The position numbers and the translations under genes were made by a program. From Candidatus Cloacimonadota bacterium (GTDB lineage Bacteria; Cloacimonadota; Cloacimonadia; Cloacimonadales; TCS61): a stretch of 42,053 bases of DNA. The DNA lies in NCBI GenBank assembly GCA_018400535.1, contig JAGYMQ010000130.1, forward strand, positions 1 to 42,053, read 5' to 3'. Shown piece by piece: positions 18,223-26,963 of the stretch (position 1 is the stretch's first letter; every line of letters starts with the position of its first letter). Below the pieces are notes generated by a model, which ran no database searches, was not told where the DNA came from, and worked only from the letters and a program-made list of their open reading frames with translations.

Positions 18223-18743
18223 TCTTCGATCGTTTGTTCTAATTCATCGATAATCTTATCGGTGATATCCAGACTTGGTTTTGCATATAGAATGCTGCCA
18301 GCAGCAGCATCGAGAACGATTGTATAGTTATTTTCGATCGAGACTTTTTCGATCACATTTTTCAATTTTGCCAGAATTGGTTCCAAAAGCTCATTTTGAC
18401 GTTGATAATATTTTCCATTTTCACCAAAATATTCTTTGACCTTATCTTGTCTTTTATCTTGCAATTGGGTGATTTTTTCTTCAGCTTCTTTTTTGCTGTC
18501 TTCACCCATGATCAATTTCCTGCTTTCATATTCATTTACCAGTTCTTCAATTTCTTGTTCCAGATCGGTTATTTCTTTTTCCCATTTCTGACGATCATTG
18601 AGCAAAGAGGTCTGAGCTTCTTGAGTTTCCGAGCTTTCCATCACTATCCTATCAGTATCGATATATGCTATCTTCAATTCTGCAAAAACCACAGAACAAA
18701 CAAATAAGGCGAGCAACATCAAGATCAATTTTTTTCTAAACAT
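18219..18743 (-). CDS. OmpH/Skp-family periplasmic chaperone
   Basis: This protein of about 174 residues has a signal peptide ([21 protein letters not shown]). The OmpH hallmark [14 protein letters not shown] follows, then a long Lys/Glu-rich coiled coil (about residues 40-110), and a C-terminal strand [17 protein letters not shown] as in Skp. Skp/OmpH proteins hold unfolded outer-membrane proteins in the periplasm. An in-frame ATG seven codons upstream exists, but GGAGG at 18748-18752 sits right before the ATG at 18743, so that start is chosen. It leads the lpx operon, an arrangement common in diderms (skp-lpxD). Confidence 0.88.
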   Translation of the reverse strand: MFRKKLILMLLALFVCSVVFAELKIAYIDTDRIVMESSETQEAQTSLLNDRQKWEKEITDLEQEIEELVNEYESRKLIMGEDSKKEAEEKITQLQDKRQDKVKEYFGENGKYYQRQNELLEPILAKLKNVIEKVSIENNYTIVLDAAAGSILYAKPSLDITDKIIDELEQTIEE

Positions 18744-18903
18744 TTTTCCTCCAGAATTTTCCATTTATAAACCGTTTCAAAAATTACTTGTATCAAGTCA
18801 ATAAAAAATCTATTCCAAACTACATTTTGGAGAATATTTTTATCTCAATCTGATCAATTGAAAATATTATTTCAATAAATTTAAATTAGCGATCAACAAA
18901 AAT

Positions 18904-18932
18904 TTGACAATGAAAATCTTTTTGCAAATTTG
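18904..18932 (+). promoter_or_regulatory. Candidate promoter for the PorU-like gene
   Basis: TTGACA (18904-18909), then 15 nt, then CAAATTTG (18925-18932), which matches 7 of 8 positions of TAnnTTTG. The predicted start lies around 18939, just before the GAGGA ribosome site (18941-18945) and the ATG at 18950. The spacing equals that of the candidates before dnaX and before the repeat/HEAT gene. The leader would be very short, which weakens the call slightly. Confidence 0.4.
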
Positions 18933-18949
18933 ACTTTAAAGAGGAATTT

Positions 18950-21900
18950 ATGAAAAAGTATTATATCAATGTTCTAATGGTCTTTCTTTCTCAATTATTA
19001 TTCTCTGAGCTCAAGATCATTTCTGAAACTAAAGACCAGCTTATCATCGAGGTTTTGAATGAAGATTTTCAGTTCATAGAAACGGATGATCATTTTTCGA
19101 TCGAGACATCAGAATGGCACAGTGATTTGCAACCTGGCGCACCTGATCTTCCAGGTAGGATCATCAATATTGCTCTGCCGCCTTCTGGGAATTTACGTAT
19201 CTCAAAATTGAGACAAGAGATCGAAACGATTTATTTTGATAAGCCAATTGCTCCTGTGCCAAAGATCATCGAAAATTCTTCTACTCATGATTTTATCTTT
19301 CAAATCGATGAACAAAAATATTTGGAACGACAGGCAGTTTTGGAAAAAATGGAAAAAGCATATTATCGTTTTTACGAATACATCTCGATCAAGATCATCC
19401 CTTTTCAATATGATCATGTCCAAAAAAAGCTCACGATCATTACAAGCTTGAAATTCCAGATTGATATTCTAGGCGAAAAATCTCATCGTGGTCGGATTAA
19501 TGACAATTTTGAGAATATTTACCAAAATCTCTTTTTAAATTTTCATTCGGCGCAAAACTGGCAAGATTGGAAACCGATCAGCTATGAAAAAATGCCTTTT
19601 TCCAGTTCTCAATTCTGGTATCAATTTGCTGTCAAAAATGGTGGAATGCAGCTGATCGATGAAAAATCACTGTCAATTTTACCAGATTTTTATGATCCAA
19701 AAACTGTTCGATTGTTTTCAATGTTCAAACAAGATGAAAAGGCGAACCATCATTTTGAATTAAAGGAAATTCCGATCTCAATTCAAAGATCGGGGATTTA
19801 TTTTAAGCATCAAAATAAGGTAGAAAAAAAATATTCGAAAGCTCATTTGTATTGGTTAACTTTTGGCGGAGATTTTTCTTCTGAACCAAAAAGAAAAAAA
19901 TTCACTGAATTACACCAAGCTCGACAGATCGAAAAACTGACCAGAAAAGATGTTGCGTTCACGCAGATTCGCACGGCGCCGCACGGCATCATCATCTATC
20001 CAGATGAAAATACTTTCCAAACACAGGCTCAAAGTTATGCTGATCTTTATCCAGAGCTGAATTTTTTTCTGAAAAGTCAGCAAGAAATATTCGCTGAATA
20101 TAGCGCGGGCAATCCCGATCCGCAGGCGATCGAAGATTTTTTGCAAGAAAAATACACCGAATATCCAGATATGCTCGAATATGTTATTTTAATGGGTTCT
20201 GGAACAAATAATTGGAATGAACCATCTGATAAGAACAAGATCATTTTCTTTCCAAATTCTGATGATGAATTCGTGAATTTTAATAATGCTTATCTCGCAC
20301 AATTGATCATCGGAAGGTTTCCAGCTCGGAATAATGAAACTCTCGATCTTTTGTTAAATCGCTTGGAAAAATATATTTATGAGCCCATTTCAGGTTTCTG
20401 GCGAGACCAGATGCTGATCATGGCAGATGATGAAAACAAGGGTGGATATTATGAAGGTTTTTCTGCTGGTCTGAATCACGGCAATTTGGCACAGGAAACT
20501 TCAGAATTGATCAATGAAAATATCATCATCGATAAAATTTTTGGTTTCAACTATGATTTTGATGAATTCCAGAATAAACCAGCAGCCCGTGATGCTATGA
20601 TCAATGCAATTAATAAGGGACGATTGATCTGGTATTATATTGGACATGGCAATCCAGAAGTTTTGGGTGACGAAGATTATTTCCGTGGTAATCTGCATGT
20701 CAATCTTTTGCAGAATGGCGAGAAACGTCCGTTATTTGTAGCAGCTTCTTGCAGCGTGGGACAATTTGACGATCCGGGTATTGATTCTGTAGCAGAGAAA
20801 GTCCTCTTTGCTGAAGATGGCGGAGTGATCGCTTCTATTGCTGCGACGCGCAGAACAGGCGGCAGCAATAACACGACTTTGATGAAATATTTTTTCCAGA
20901 ATATTCTTAATGATGATCGAGAAAATGTTAATATTGGAAAAGGTTTGTTGCAAGCGAAAACAGAATATACAACCGGTCAATCAAATAGCTATTATTACAA
21001 TATTTTAGGTGATCCTATCCTGAAAGTTCTTCCACCACAAAACGTTGGCTCTATTTCAGCTCTACCCGATACATTATTTGCCAGAGAAAATATTGACTAT
21101 ACGGGTTATTATGGCGATCAATTTCAATTGAATGGAAACGGTCTGACACAAATCTTTGAACCTGAACAGGAACTTGTTTATGTGAATACAAATTACGTTC
21201 AGAATGATACTTTTTTTACTGTGAATTATACAGAAGAAGGCAAACGACTTTATAACGGTGAAATAAATATTTCGCAGGGAAATTATGAAGCAGAATTTAT
21301 CGTTCCAGATGAAGTCAATGACGGCAGTAGCGGAAAAATATTAACCTACATTTTTGATGAATTTTCAAAAAAAGATTATCTTAATTCTGCTCTGCACTTG
21401 AATTTTAGTTCTATTACGCAAGGTGAGCCTGATTTGAATCCACCTCAGATCAAGCTCTTTATCGATTCCAAAAAATTCAAAGCTGGTGATTATGTTTCCA
21501 GCAATCCGACTTTGATCGCAGAAATTGAAGATGAGAATGGCATCAATATACTGGGGAATGCTGGTCATGGCATTCTGTTGATCTTAAATGAAGAACAAGA
21601 ACCAATTGACATTACAAGCGGGTTTGTTTACAAAAATGGCTCGAGCACAAAAGGTGAATTAAGCTGGCAATTACTAGATCTGAGAGAAGGTCATCATCAT
21701 CTGAAATTAATTGTCTATGATAATCAAAATAATTATCAAATTGCTGAAACAGATTTTATTACTCGGACGTCAGAAAAAGTCTCGATCGAAAAATTATTGC
21801 CCTATCCAAATCCGATGCAAAAAGATGGATATCTCACTTTTATCATCACAGAAAATTCTGATGTGACAATTTCGATTTATACGATTTCTGGGAAAAAGAT

Positions 21901-22075
21901 CAGAACGTTAGAACATTTTGGATTGGAAAAAGGATTCAATAAGATCTATTGGGATGGAAAAGATGACGTAGGAGATGGGATCGCTAACGGCACATATTTT
22001 TACAAAGTCAAAGCGACACAATTGGACAATGAAAAAAAATCTGAAAAGATAGGTAAATTGATCATTTTGAAATAA
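18950..22075 (+). CDS. porU: PorU-like type IX secretion sortase, C25 peptidase family
   Basis: This 1041-residue secreted protein has a signal peptide (about residues 1-19). A beta-rich propeptide-like region (20-330) contains the LQPGAPDLPGRIINIALPPSG motif area. The gingipain-type C25 caspase-like domain (about 340-705) has the catalytic dyad His566 in YYIGHGNPE and Cys601 in VAASCSVGQFDDP, and ends at YYYNILGDPILKV. Next comes the beta/Ig region typical of PorU (NGEINISQGNYEAEFIVPDE; ENGINILGNAGHGILLIL). A FlgD-like C-terminal domain (about 945-1041) starts at LLPYPNPM and ends KLIILK. In Bacteroidetes, PorU removes the C-terminal sorting signal of type IX cargo and links the cargo to anionic LPS, and PorU itself has such a domain. 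The architecture supports PorU over an ordinary gingipain-like protease, but this has not been checked by phylogeny. Confidence 0.78.
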   Translation: MKKYYINVLMVFLSQLLFSELKIISETKDQLIIEVLNEDFQFIETDDHFSIETSEWHSDLQPGAPDLPGRIINIALPPSGNLRISKLRQEIETIYFDKPIAPVPKIIENSSTHDFIFQIDEQKYLERQAVLEKMEKAYYRFYEYISIKIIPFQYDHVQKKLTIITSLKFQIDILGEKSHRGRINDNFENIYQNLFLNFHSAQNWQDWKPISYEKMPFSSSQFWYQFAVKNGGMQLIDEKSLSILPDFYDPKTVRLFSMFKQDEKANHHFELKEIPISIQRSGIYFKHQNKVEKKYSKAHLYWLTFGGDFSSEPKRKKFTELHQARQIEKLTRKDVAFTQIRTAPHGIIIYPDENTFQTQAQSYADLYPELNFFLKSQQEIFAEYSAGNPDPQAIEDFLQEKYTEYPDMLEYVILMGSGTNNWNEPSDKNKIIFFPNSDDEFVNFNNAYLAQLIIGRFPARNNETLDLLLNRLEKYIYEPISGFWRDQMLIMADDENKGGYYEGFSAGLNHGNLAQETSELINENIIIDKIFGFNYDFDEFQNKPAARDAMINAINKGRLIWYYIGHGNPEVLGDEDYFRGNLHVNLLQNGEKRPLFVAASCSVGQFDDPGIDSVAEKVLFAEDGGVIASIAATRRTGGSNNTTLMKYFFQNILNDDRENVNIGKGLLQAKTEYTTGQSNSYYYNILGDPILKVLPPQNVGSISALPDTLFARENIDYTGYYGDQFQLNGNGLTQIFEPEQELVYVNTNYVQNDTFFTVNYTEEGKRLYNGEINISQGNYEAEFIVPDEVNDGSSGKILTYIFDEFSKKDYLNSALHLNFSSITQGEPDLNPPQIKLFIDSKKFKAGDYVSSNPTLIAEIEDENGINILGNAGHGILLILNEEQEPIDITSGFVYKNGSSTKGELSWQLLDLREGHHHLKLIVYDNQNNYQIAETDFITRTSEKVSIEKLLPYPNPMQKDGYLTFIITENSDVTISIYTISGKKIRTLEHFGLEKGFNKIYWDGKDDVGDGIANGTYFYKVKATQLDNEKKSEKIGKLIILK

Positions 22076-22156
22076 CGAACTTTGCCGAAAAACTAGAAGC
22101 TTAAAAAATATGAGCAGAATTAGTTTTTTGAAAATAGAATATTATTAGAGGAAAAT

Positions 22157-22636
22157 ATGAACAGAACAGAATTTGCCAAAGTTACCAAAGCTATCAAAAA
22201 TCCTGCGAAAATCGCTATAGCTATCGTGAAAACTCCCACCGAAAAATTCAATATGATCACATTGGAATGGTTTATGAGAACCAGCATCCAGCCGCCGATG
22301 TTCGCAATCTCGATCGGTCATACACGCTATTCCTATGAATGTTTGCAGAATAACAGATTTTTCAATCTTTGTTTTCCATCACAAGAAATGGTAGAAATTG
22401 CCAAAATATCTGGTTCTTTTTCTGGTCGCGATATTGATAAATTTGAAAAAACAAAAGTGGAATTTTTTTCTGGAAAGTTAAATAAATATCCAATTTTAAA
22501 AAAAGCTAAAGCAAACTTTGAGTGTGAAGTCGCAACGCAAGTTAAATCGGGAGATCATACGATCTTTGTGGGGAAGGTGAAACATAGCTGGCTAGATCAA
22601 GAAAAAAAAGTATTAACTTATCGCGATTTTGAATGA
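22157..22636 (+). CDS. Flavin reductase-like FMN-binding protein
   Basis: This 159-residue protein has the split-barrel flavin reductase fold: KIAIAIVKTPTEKFNMITLEWFMRTS, with the N-T-x-x-W type FMN phosphate region replaced by NMITLEWF, followed by PPMFAISIGHTRYSYEC, NNRFFNLCFPS, and a late GDHTIFVGKVKHSW strand (the positions matter here, about residues 17-42, 46-62 and 130-143). It is somewhat shorter than most members. The reaction is probably NAD(P)H-dependent flavin reduction or simple FMN binding; the partner is unknown. GAGGA precedes the ATG. It starts 81 nt after porU, and its 3' end overlaps the convergent trmL gene by 19 nt. Confidence 0.8.
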   Translation: MNRTEFAKVTKAIKNPAKIAIAIVKTPTEKFNMITLEWFMRTSIQPPMFAISIGHTRYSYECLQNNRFFNLCFPSQEMVEIAKISGSFSGRDIDKFEKTKVEFFSGKLNKYPILKKAKANFECEVATQVKSGDHTIFVGKVKHSWLDQEKKVLTYRDFE

Positions 22637-23097
22637 ACAAAACCGATCTGACGCCAGGCTTCGTAACTGATAATAGCCACGCTATTTGCCAGATTGATAG
22701 AACGAATGTTCGCATTCATCGGGATCGTGATCGTTTGTTGCCAGTTATCTTGTAATATTTCATCGGGAATTCCACGAGATTCAGGACCAAAAATAAAGAC
22801 ATCACCTTTGCGAAAATTAACTTGTGCATAGTTATTCGGACTTTTCGTTGTGCAGAAAAAGATGCGCTCTTTTCTAAATTTTTTCTGTAACGAAGCAAGA
22901 TCATCATAGAATTCCAACTGCAGTTTATCCCAATAATCCAAACCTGCTCTTTTCACATATTTATCGGAGATCAGAAAGCGCAGTGGTTTGATAATATGTA
23001 ATTTTGCCTTACAACCGACGCACAATCTTCCGATATTTCCAGTATTTGCTGGAATTTCCGGTTGGTAAAGAACAATATGGAAATTGAAATCATTCAT
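22618..23097 (-). CDS. trmL: tRNA (cytidine/uridine(34)-2'-O)-methyltransferase, SPOUT family
   Basis: This 159-residue SPOUT methyltransferase modifies the wobble ribose of certain tRNA-Leu species. It has PEIPANTGNIGRLCVG (motif 1), the FIFGPESRGIP motif that forms part of the SAM knot, and the final NLANSVAIISYEAWRQIGF motif. The length matches TrmL. The frame is open 22 codons further upstream, but the family N-terminus starts at MNDFNFHIVLYQPEIP, so the ATG at 23097 is chosen; it overlaps the stop of the preceding lipoprotein gene by 8 nt (ATGAATGA). It is the last gene of the leftward housekeeping run. Confidence 0.93.
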   Translation of the reverse strand: MNDFNFHIVLYQPEIPANTGNIGRLCVGCKAKLHIIKPLRFLISDKYVKRAGLDYWDKLQLEFYDDLASLQKKFRKERIFFCTTKSPNNYAQVNFRKGDVFIFGPESRGIPDEILQDNWQQTITIPMNANIRSINLANSVAIISYEAWRQIGFVHSKSR

Positions 23098-24097
23098 CGT
23101 GCATGATCTCTTGCCATCTTTTTTGCCAGAGCTGATAATTTTCACCGATAAATTGATGCTCAAGTTTATTGGTCAGATCGGTATTTACAGCTTGTTTTTG
23201 TTGGGAACTTGGGTAATCAATATCTTTGCGAACAGATATCATATTTAATTCAGAGAATATTGTGCGTTGGAATTTTTTGGAAAGCAGATAATTCAGCAAA
23301 ATCTCAGCAGCTTTGATATTGGAAGAATTTTTCATGATCCCAGCTGCATAAATACAATTGAAAGAACCTTCTGTAGGAATAAAACTTACAAAATTTTGTT
23401 CTGAAGAAATATGTTCAGTTTTATGGATGGTTGATCGATAGCCGATAATGATCGGTGCTTCCGCTGCTAGCAATCTATCATAAGCTTCATTATGATCGGC
23501 TACGATCTGATAAATATTTTCTTTGATAGAACGCCAGAAATGACGATAGCCACTTGTGCCAAAAGCTGCAACCGACCAGATCAATATTGCTTTCCCTATT
23601 TCGGAAGTTGCTGGATCTTGTAATATGATCTTTTCTTTGAATTTCCCGTCTTGGATCGCACCAAAAGTGCGCGGAACATTTTCGATTTTCTTTTCATTAT
23701 AAATGAATGCCAGCGGACTGTAGAAAATCGGAACAAGAGTTTTGCTTTGATCAAAGATCAAATTTTCGGAGATATATCGAAAATTGCTTAATTCAGCAGA
23801 GATCAAGAAAGAATCCTGAATTACATTTTCTACCAAAATATTATTCAATCCCAAAATGATATCTACTCGAGTAGAATCTATATCAGAAAAAAGAGAATCA
23901 AGGTTTGGATAGACATCAATGTTGATTTTATATCCATATTTTTTTTCATATTTTAGCAGAGCTTGTGAAAAATCATCCTGTTGTAAAAAAACTTTTACTG
24001 AAGCGATATTGAGTATTTTATCTGAGGTAGATAAATCCTTTTCTGGTGAAGGTGAACAGGCGATCAAGAGAAGAAAAAATAAAGGAAAATATTTCAT
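23090..24097 (-). CDS. Extracellular solute-binding lipoprotein, ThiB/iron-type
   Basis: This 335-residue lipoprotein has a signal peptide ending in LLLIAC, with the lipidated Cys at residue 14. The mature part looks like a type 2 periplasmic binding protein of the thiamine/ferric-ion cluster. It contains VKVFLQQDDFSQALLKYEKK, then VDIILGLNN, TLVPIFYSPLAFIYNEKKI, and DPATSEIGKAILIW, which resembles the DPRTS(x)G motif of ThiB-like proteins. The ligand is not determinable. No ThiP-like permease or ATPase is next to it. The gene lies directly after mlaE (TAATG, 1-nt overlap), so the two are co-translated, which is unusual. Confidence 0.8.
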   Translation of the reverse strand: MKYFPLFFLLLIACSPSPEKDLSTSDKILNIASVKVFLQQDDFSQALLKYEKKYGYKINIDVYPNLDSLFSDIDSTRVDIILGLNNILVENVIQDSFLISAELSNFRYISENLIFDQSKTLVPIFYSPLAFIYNEKKIENVPRTFGAIQDGKFKEKIILQDPATSEIGKAILIWSVAAFGTSGYRHFWRSIKENIYQIVADHNEAYDRLLAAEAPIIIGYRSTIHKTEHISSEQNFVSFIPTEGSFNCIYAAGIMKNSSNIKAAEILLNYLLSKKFQRTIFSELNMISVRKDIDYPSSQQKQAVNTDLTNKLEHQFIGENYQLWQKRWQEIMHDE

Positions 24098-24864
24098 TAA
24101 AATCCTCCAAATAAAATGGAAGCTACAACAAAATCCATGATCAAGATCAAAATCGAAGAATAGACAACTGTTTGGGTTGCCACTTGTCCAACGCCTTCAG
24201 CACCGCCTTTTGCCTTGCTGCCAGTAAAACAACCGACAGTTGTGATGACCAGACCAAAAAAAGCAGCTTTGACCAATCCACCCCAGAGGTCAGATGGCAG
24301 GAAAAAAGCTTTCATATTTGTGAAAAAAGTAAAGGCATTCACATTATATTTGAGGACAGATAGCCCATAGGCAAAAAATATTCCTATCGCGTTGGAAAAA
24401 ATTGTTAAAATAGGTAACATCACAAAACCGGCTAAAATTCTGGGTAAATAAATATAATCAAGCGGATCAATTGCCATAGATTCCAGTGCATCAAGCTGCT
24501 CACTCACTTTCATCGTTCCTATCTCTGCCGCGATAGAAGCCCCGATCTTGCCTGCAAGTACCAAAGCAGTCAAAACGGGAGCTAGTTCGATCATCGTAGA
24601 TTTTCCTACCAGAACACCGATCAGATTTTTTGGAATATAACCGCTGGTTTGGTAGGAAGCTTGCACAGAAGTGACCAATCCGGTGAATGCAGAAGTGACA
24701 GCGATGATCAAAAAGGAATCGTTACCTATTCTTTTCATTTGTTTGATGATCTCGGGAAATCTTTTTCGCAATTTCTGGATGTGTAATAGCAGTGAAGAGA
24801 GAAAAATGAGAAATTCTCCGAGTAGAGAAAGAAAGTGGAAAATACTTTTTCGGAATTTATTCAT
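24097..24864 (-). CDS. mlaE: MlaE/YrbE-family ABC transporter permease
   Basis: This 255-residue permease has five or six membrane segments. The conserved core is present: TGLVTSVQASYQTSGYIP, IELAPVLTALVLAGKIGASIAAEIGTM, EQLDALESMAIDPLDYIYLPR and the C-terminal GCFTGSKAKGGAEGVGQ (about residues 58-75, 91-118, 122-143 and 211-228). MlaE forms the inner-membrane channel of the Mla lipid transport system, which moves phospholipids between the inner and outer membranes. The partner genes mlaF (ATPase) and mlaD (MCE protein) are not adjacent in this window. It overlaps dnaB by 8 nt upstream and the lipoprotein gene by 1 nt downstream. Confidence 0.93.
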   Translation of the reverse strand: MNKFRKSIFHFLSLLGEFLIFLSSLLLHIQKLRKRFPEIIKQMKRIGNDSFLIIAVTSAFTGLVTSVQASYQTSGYIPKNLIGVLVGKSTMIELAPVLTALVLAGKIGASIAAEIGTMKVSEQLDALESMAIDPLDYIYLPRILAGFVMLPILTIFSNAIGIFFAYGLSVLKYNVNAFTFFTNMKAFFLPSDLWGGLVKAAFFGLVITTVGCFTGSKAKGGAEGVGQVATQTVVYSSILILIMDFVVASILFGGF

Positions 24865-26194
24865 AGGCTTCGATATTACGAAAGGCTGTGAATTCTTCGT
24901 AAAATCTCAATCTTAAACTTCCGATCGCACCGTGTCGATTTTTCCCGATGATGATCTCTGCAATACCAATATCATCGGTTTCTTTATTATAAAGTTCATC
25001 GCGATAGATAAAAAGGACGATGTCAGCATCTTGTTCGATCGCTCCAGATTCGCGCAGATCAGACAATTTGGGACGCTTATTATCACGGTTTTCCAGGCCA
25101 CGATTAAGTTGCGAGAGAGCAATGATCGGCACTTCGATATCTTTTGCCAGAACTTTCAAGGATCGTGAGATCTCAGATATTTCTTGCTGGCGGTTTTCAC
25201 GATTTCTTTTGACCGACATTAGTTGTAAATAATCAATAATGATCAAGTCCAATCCTTTTAATTCTGCTTTCAATCTTCGCGTTTTTGCTCTCACATCCAA
25301 AATCGTATTAGCACCATTATCATCAATAAAAATATCTTTTTCGTTCAGAACTTCTGCAGCTCCAATGATCCGCATAATCTTTTTCTCATTCATACCAAAA
25401 CCTTTGAGCATATCATCCATACTAACTTCAGAAGCTGAACTGAGCATTCTCATCAATAATTCTTCGCTTTCCATTTCCATCGTAAATACTCCCACTTTCT
25501 TATCGTAATTCACAGCTGCATTGGAAGCAATATTGATCGCCAGAGAAGTCTTTCCCATAGCGGGACGAGCTGCAAGAACGACCAGTTGTCCCGGTCTGAA
25601 TCCACCGATCTTTCTATCTAATTCTATAAACCCGCTGGGAACGCCGTGGACAGATTTTTTCGTGGAAGCGGTTTTTTGGATGTCTCTGATCGTTTCGGGA
25701 ATTATTTTGCTGATTCTTTGAAAAGCTTTGCGTTCTGGTCTTTCGGCAATTCTGAAGATGGATTGTTCGGCTTCGTCAACGATATCCACGACAGGCTGAT
25801 CGCTATTATAGCAATTTTTTATAATCGAATCACAGGTGAATAACAATTCGCGGAGAAGTTTTTTTTCGAAGATGATCTTGAGATGATATTCTATGTTTGC
25901 GCTGCTGAGCACGATATCTGAGAGTTCATTAATGAAAGGTTCTCCACCCACATTCTCCAATTCTCCTGACATTCTCAATTTATCGATCAAAGTGATCACA
26001 TCGACTTCTGTTTTTTCTTCATAAAGATCGCAGATCGCTTGAAAGATGATCTTGTGAGACCTTTTATAAAAATGTTCTTTATCCAATTTTCCCAAGACTT
26101 GGGAGATCACGTAATCACCTAACATCATGGCAGATAGCACTGCAGCTTCGGCGTTGATATCTGACGGAATTTGTTTATTCTCTGATCTGTTCAT
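24857..26194 (-). CDS. dnaB: Replicative DNA helicase
   Basis: This 445-residue RecA-fold hexameric helicase unwinds DNA at the fork. The N-terminal collar domain starts IPSDINAEAAVLSAMM. After the linker, the helicase core begins VHGVPSGFIELDRKIGG, with Walker A LAARPAMGKTSLA (about residues 207-219), then VFTMEMESEELLMRM, Walker B LIIIDYLQLM, LSQLNRGLENR, and the arginine-containing DLRESGAIEQDAD motif. The length is standard. An AGGA site lies about 8 nt before the ATG. The gene is the first after a 93-nt gap and may have its own promoter, although no clear one was seen. Confidence 0.97.
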   Translation of the reverse strand: MNRSENKQIPSDINAEAAVLSAMMLGDYVISQVLGKLDKEHFYKRSHKIIFQAICDLYEEKTEVDVITLIDKLRMSGELENVGGEPFINELSDIVLSSANIEYHLKIIFEKKLLRELLFTCDSIIKNCYNSDQPVVDIVDEAEQSIFRIAERPERKAFQRISKIIPETIRDIQKTASTKKSVHGVPSGFIELDRKIGGFRPGQLVVLAARPAMGKTSLAINIASNAAVNYDKKVGVFTMEMESEELLMRMLSSASEVSMDDMLKGFGMNEKKIMRIIGAAEVLNEKDIFIDDNGANTILDVRAKTRRLKAELKGLDLIIIDYLQLMSVKRNRENRQQEISEISRSLKVLAKDIEVPIIALSQLNRGLENRDNKRPKLSDLRESGAIEQDADIVLFIYRDELYNKETDDIGIAEIIIGKNRHGAIGSLRLRFYEEFTAFRNIEAYE

Positions 26195-26219
26195 AATTTT
26201 ATCCTAATATTTTTTTAGG

Positions 26220-26254
26220 GCAATAAGTATTCTGTAGAATTTTTTGCAATAAGT
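26220..26254. repeat. Direct repeat plus short palindrome upstream of dnaB
   Basis: GCAATAAGT occurs twice, at 26220-26228 and 26246-26254. Between the copies is the near-palindrome ATTCT-GT-AGAAT (26229-26240). The block lies 26-60 nt upstream of the dnaB start, inside the 93-nt gap after the uracil-DNA glycosylase gene. It may be an operator or may be chance in AT-rich DNA. Confidence 0.3.
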
Positions 26255-26287
26255 TAATTAGAAAATTTTGTCTAAAATGAGAAAGAG

Positions 26288-26956
26288 CTATTTGAGTGCG
26301 AAATAATCATCGCGTAGTTTTTTCAGATCGACCCAGGCAAATTTTTTCCAGTTTGGATTTCTTAACAAGGCTGAAGGATGGTAGGTTACATAAGTTTTGA
26401 TATCTCGGTAGCGATGGGTTTGCTGTCGAAAAGATTTCAGAGTGGTGTCGATATTTAAAAGAGTCACAGCAGCGACGCGTCCCAGAAGTAAAAGCAATTT
26501 TGGTTGGATGATATCGATCTGTTCATTCAAATAGGGCAAACAAGCTTCGATCTCTTCTTTTTTGGGATTGCGATTTTGGGGAGGGCGGCATTTAACGATG
26601 TTTGAGATATATACTTCTTCACGTGAAAGATTGATCGCCTTCAGCATTCGAGTGAGCAATTGTCCTGCTCTTCCGACGAAAACCTTTCCGGTGCGATCTT
26701 CATCAGCACCAGGTCCTTCTCCGATCAACATCAGATCAGCTTGCGGATCTCCGTTTCCATAGCAGAATTTATTTCTGGTTTCTGCCAGAGGGCATTTATC
26801 ACAATTTGCATATTTTTGATTGAGCAAGGAAATTAATTTTTTTGCATCGATCTCTGGTTCGGGAGATTTTTCTTTGCTGGTCCTATCAACGAAAATATCT
26901 TGAATTCCAGAAAGTTCCAGATATTCAAGATATTGTTTTAATTTATTGTGATCCAA
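26288..26956 (-). CDS. udg: Type-4 uracil-DNA glycosylase (iron-sulfur)
   Basis: This 222-residue base-excision repair enzyme removes uracil from DNA. Motif A is GEGPGADED (about residues 79-87) and the HPSALLRNP motif near the C-terminus supplies the catalytic-loop His. The four Cys residues that bind the 4Fe-4S cluster are present: Cys52 and Cys55 (CDKC), Cys123 (VKCRPPQNRNP) and Cys139 (EACLPYL). This pattern defines family 4 UDG. The N-terminal ~40 residues are a variable extension that is common in the family. It starts 7 nt after rpoZ. Confidence 0.94.
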   Translation of the reverse strand: MDHNKLKQYLEYLELSGIQDIFVDRTSKEKSPEPEIDAKKLISLLNQKYANCDKCPLAETRNKFCYGNGDPQADLMLIGEGPGADEDRTGKVFVGRAGQLLTRMLKAINLSREEVYISNIVKCRPPQNRNPKKEEIEACLPYLNEQIDIIQPKLLLLLGRVAAVTLLNIDTTLKSFRQQTHRYRDIKTYVTYHPSALLRNPNWKKFAWVDLKKLRDDYFALK

Positions 26957-26963
26957 ACTTCTC

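Noticed and set aside
22088-22128. AAAAACTA / TAGTTTTT inverted repeat after porU as a terminator
   Set aside because: The stem is almost all A-T with a loop of 25 nt, so it would be too weak.
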